Assembly (NCBI GenBank): GCA_947259435.1
Contig: CAMYMP010000036.1
Span: 1-10,088 of the forward strand
Reading direction: 5' to 3'
Length of the DNA: 10,088 nucleotides
DNA from: an uncultured Woeseiaceae bacterium
GTDB lineage: Bacteria > Pseudomonadota > Gammaproteobacteria > Woeseiales > Woeseiaceae
In this document: positions 8,161 through 10,088 of the stretch, in pieces
How positions within the stretch are numbered: the stretch's first letter is position 1
Layout: each line of letters opens with the position of its first letter
The notes under the pieces: generated by a model
What the model was told of the DNA's origin: nothing
The model's database searches: none
The model's input: only the letters and a program-made list of their open reading frames with translations
Translations under genes and position numbers: made by a program

Positions 8161-9035
8161 AGGATGCCGTCGAGCTCATCGAGGCTGTTGTAGCTGATCA
8201 CGAGTTTGCCCGAGCCTTTCTTCGTGTGATTGACGTGCACTTTGGCGCCGAGCTTTTCCGATACCTCGATTTCGAGCCGCCGAATATCGGCGCTGCCTGA
8301 TTCAGGCTGCTTTGCTACCTTCGGTTTTGTCGCGGTGTCGAGCATGCGCTTGACCAGCCGCTCGGTTTCGCGGACCGATAACCCTTTCCTGAAGACCTGT
8401 CTTGCCGCATCGTGCTGCTGCACGGCATTACTGATAGCCAGCAGCGCGCGGGCGTGGCCCATTTCGAGCTGCCGGGATTCGAGCATCGTCTTCACTTTCT
8501 CCGAGAGCTCCTGCAGGCGCAGCAGGTTGCTGACAGCTGCGCGCGACCGTCCGACAGCCTCGGCGGCTTGCGCATGGGTCAGGTCAAACTCGCGAATCAG
8601 GCGCTCGAGGGCGCGCGATTCCTCGAGCGGATTCAGGTTCTCACGCTGTATGTTCTCGATAAGCGCCATCGCGATGGCCGCTTCGTCAGGGACCTCTCTG
8701 ACCACGGCCGGGATTTCGTCGAGCCCGGCCATTTGCGCCGCGCGCCAGCGGCGCTCGCCTGCAACGATTTCGTAATGCTGTACGCCATCGAAGTGCCCGA
8801 TCGGCCTTGCGACGATGGGCTGTACGACGCCCTGCGCGCGAATCGAGTTCGCAAGATCGTCCAGCGTATCCTGGCGAATGTCCACGCGAGGTTGATACTG
8901 ACCGCGCTGCAACAGATCGACGGGAATTTGCCGCAGCTGGTCGGCATGCGGTGCGCCAGGTATGGCGGCGGTCTCGGCGACCGGCTTGCTGAGCAGTGCA
9001 TCGAGGCCGCGGCCCAATCTTTTCTTTGCTGTCAT
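8145..9035 (-). CDS. parB: Chromosome-partitioning protein ParB
   Basis: A 296-residue DNA-binding CTPase that loads on parS sites near the origin and works with ParA in chromosome segregation. It begins with the conserved RLGRGLDALL. The N-terminal CTP-binding domain shows QPR (48-50), GERRWRA (93-99) and ENIQRENLNPLEES (127-140). The helix-turn-helix follows (about 154-172, HAQAAEAVGRSRAAVSNLL), then a linker and a C-terminal dimerisation domain. AGGA lies about 9 bases before the ATG. The gene starts 11 bases after parA, so the two are co-transcribed with rsmG. Its 3' end faces the trehalase with a 7-base gap. Length and motifs are normal. Confidence 0.97.
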   Translation of the reverse strand: MTAKKRLGRGLDALLSKPVAETAAIPGAPHADQLRQIPVDLLQRGQYQPRVDIRQDTLDDLANSIRAQGVVQPIVARPIGHFDGVQHYEIVAGERRWRAAQMAGLDEIPAVVREVPDEAAIAMALIENIQRENLNPLEESRALERLIREFDLTHAQAAEAVGRSRAAVSNLLRLQELSEKVKTMLESRQLEMGHARALLAISNAVQQHDAARQVFRKGLSVRETERLVKRMLDTATKPKVAKQPESGSADIRRLEIEVSEKLGAKVHVNHTKKGSGKLVISYNSLDELDGILKHIK

Positions 9036-9046
9036 TTGTACATTTC

Positions 9047-9838
9047 CTATACCGCGCGCAGGTGGCCCTCGCGGCCCTCTTCCCTGCGCAAGATTTCCCC
9101 AGCCAGCGCGAGATAGGAGATTGCCCCCCGCGATGCGCGATCGTGCAGCAATGCCGGACGGCCAAAACTCGGCGCCTCGGCGAGCCGGATATTGCGCGGT
9201 ATGACTGTACGGAATACTTGCCTGTCGAAGTGCTCGATCAGTTGCATAGACACTTCATTGGACAGGTTAATACGTGGGTCAAACATCGTTCGCAGTATGC
9301 CGAAGACCTCGAGGCCCGGGTTCACCGAGTCCCGAACCTGGTCGATGGTGCTCAATAGAGAACTCAGGCCTTCGAGCGCATAGTATTCGCACTGCATCGG
9401 GATCAACACGCCGTCCGCCGCCGTCAGCGCGTTCACGGTCAACATGTTAATCGACGGCGGACAGTCGATCAGGATGAAATCGTACAGCCCGACTACCGGG
9501 GCGAGCGCCTTCTTGAGCTTCATCTCCCGGCCGATTTCCTGCAGCAGGTTGACCTCCGCGAGCGTCAGATCCGCATTGGCCGGCAGCACGGCGAACCCGC
9601 CTTCAGGCGGCGAGATGATAGTGTCCGCCGCCGTTGCTTCACCAAGCAACACATCGCAGGCCGAGTTCTCCAATTCCATCTTGTTGATACCGCAACCCAT
9701 CGTCGCGTTACCCTGTGGATCCATGTCGACCAGCAGCACGCGGCGCTGCGTCGCAGCAAGCGATGCCGCAAGATTGACGCAGGTCGTCGTCTTGCCGACC
9801 CCGCCTTTCTGGTTTGCTACTGCAATGATGCGTGCCAT
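9047..9838 (-). CDS. parA: Chromosome-partitioning ATPase ParA
   Basis: A 263-residue ParA/Soj-type ATPase that binds DNA non-specifically and moves ParB-parS complexes. The deviant Walker A motif KGGVGKTT is at residues 11-18, the switch aspartate region VDMDPQGN at 37-44 and Walker B ILIDCPPS at 122-129, followed by the typical EYYALEGL (151-158). It starts directly with the ATPase domain and has no N-terminal helix-turn-helix, as in chromosomal rather than P1-type plasmid ParA proteins. AGG lies just before the ATG, and the gene starts 4 bases after the rsmG stop, so it is in one operon with rsmG and parB. Confidence 0.97.
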   Translation of the reverse strand: MARIIAVANQKGGVGKTTTCVNLAASLAATQRRVLLVDMDPQGNATMGCGINKMELENSACDVLLGEATAADTIISPPEGGFAVLPANADLTLAEVNLLQEIGREMKLKKALAPVVGLYDFILIDCPPSINMLTVNALTAADGVLIPMQCEYYALEGLSSLLSTIDQVRDSVNPGLEVFGILRTMFDPRINLSNEVSMQLIEHFDRQVFRTVIPRNIRLAEAPSFGRPALLHDRASRGAISYLALAGEILRREEGREGHLRAV

Positions 9839-9842
9839 AAAC

Positions 9843-10088
9843 CTATTTGTGCTCGATCAACACGGCGTGCCGGGAGCCCGCCTCGAGTCCCGGTACCTTG
9901 AGTTCCGTCACTTCAAATCGCCAATTGTCGGGCAACGATTCTAATTCTTCTGCCGGATTGCGGCCTTTCAGCGCAACAAACACCCCGCCCTCTCCAACGT
10001 GGTGCCCGGCAAGCTCCAGGAGCCGCGGCACGGCTGCCACGGCCCGGGCAATCACCGTATCAAAGCGGTAGCCGGGTGCATAGTCCTC
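9843..10088 (-). CDS. rsmG: 16S rRNA (guanine-N7) methyltransferase, C-terminal part
   Basis: Only the last 81 codons are inside the window; the gene runs off the right end. RsmG (GidB) uses S-adenosylmethionine to methylate G527 of 16S rRNA. The visible part reads EDYAPGYRFDTVIARAVAAV, then a helix and EGGVFVALKGRNPAEEL, which matches the second half of the methyltransferase fold (FDxVxxRA and GGxxxxxKG). The frame is open to the window edge, so no start can be assigned. Position directly before parA, as in the usual rsmG-parA-parB order, supports the call. Confidence 0.9.
   Translation of the reverse strand, partial: EDYAPGYRFDTVIARAVAAVPRLLELAGHHVGEGGVFVALKGRNPAEELESLPDNWRFEVTELKVPGLEAGSRHAVLIEHK

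Noticed and set aside
8412..9116. Plus-strand open frame of 234 codons opposite parB
   Set aside because: It mirrors parB codon structure in a GC-rich region and has no recognisable motif.

Overview
The window is chromosomal DNA of a gammaproteobacterium. The outer parts carry the conserved gene order rsmG (partial) - parA - parB - atpI - atpB - atpE, all on the minus strand, which is the usual layout next to the ATP synthase operon in many gammaproteobacteria. The atp proteins look like ordinary proton-type subunits. Nothing narrows the organism further; the TonB receptor/MFS/glycosidase set suits an aerobic heterotroph that scavenges oligosaccharides (inference).

Between parB and atpI lies a sugar-utilisation cassette of about 6.3 kb (roughly 1800-8144) that is not part of the classic order. 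It holds a minus-strand LacI-family regulator (1814-2824), a divergent plus-strand TonB-dependent outer-membrane receptor (3060-5289), an MFS transporter (5383-6618) and a cytoplasmic GH37 alpha,alpha-trehalase (6629-8137). The likely route is: disaccharide, probably trehalose, crosses the outer membrane through the receptor, crosses the inner membrane through the MFS protein, and is split into two glucose molecules by the trehalase. The LacI protein probably controls both sides of the 235-bp divergent region. That region has a 14-bp perfect inverted repeat (2881-2921) made of two operator-like sites, each overlapping a sigma70-like promoter.

The receptor gene is broken by a single-base frameshift near 3978. 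Both halves are otherwise well preserved, so this is either a very recent mutation or a sequence error. If real, it would remove the outer-membrane step.

At the right edge of the cassette the trehalase and parB genes converge with only 7 bp between them. At the left edge lacI points at the atp operon. The 216-bp gap there keeps a near-consensus sigma70 promoter (TTGCCA-17-TATAAT) and a terminator-like hairpin with a T run in the leader of atpI. No RNA gene, CRISPR array, insertion sequence, tRNA or consensus parS site was seen, and no stretch above 300 bases lacks a gene.
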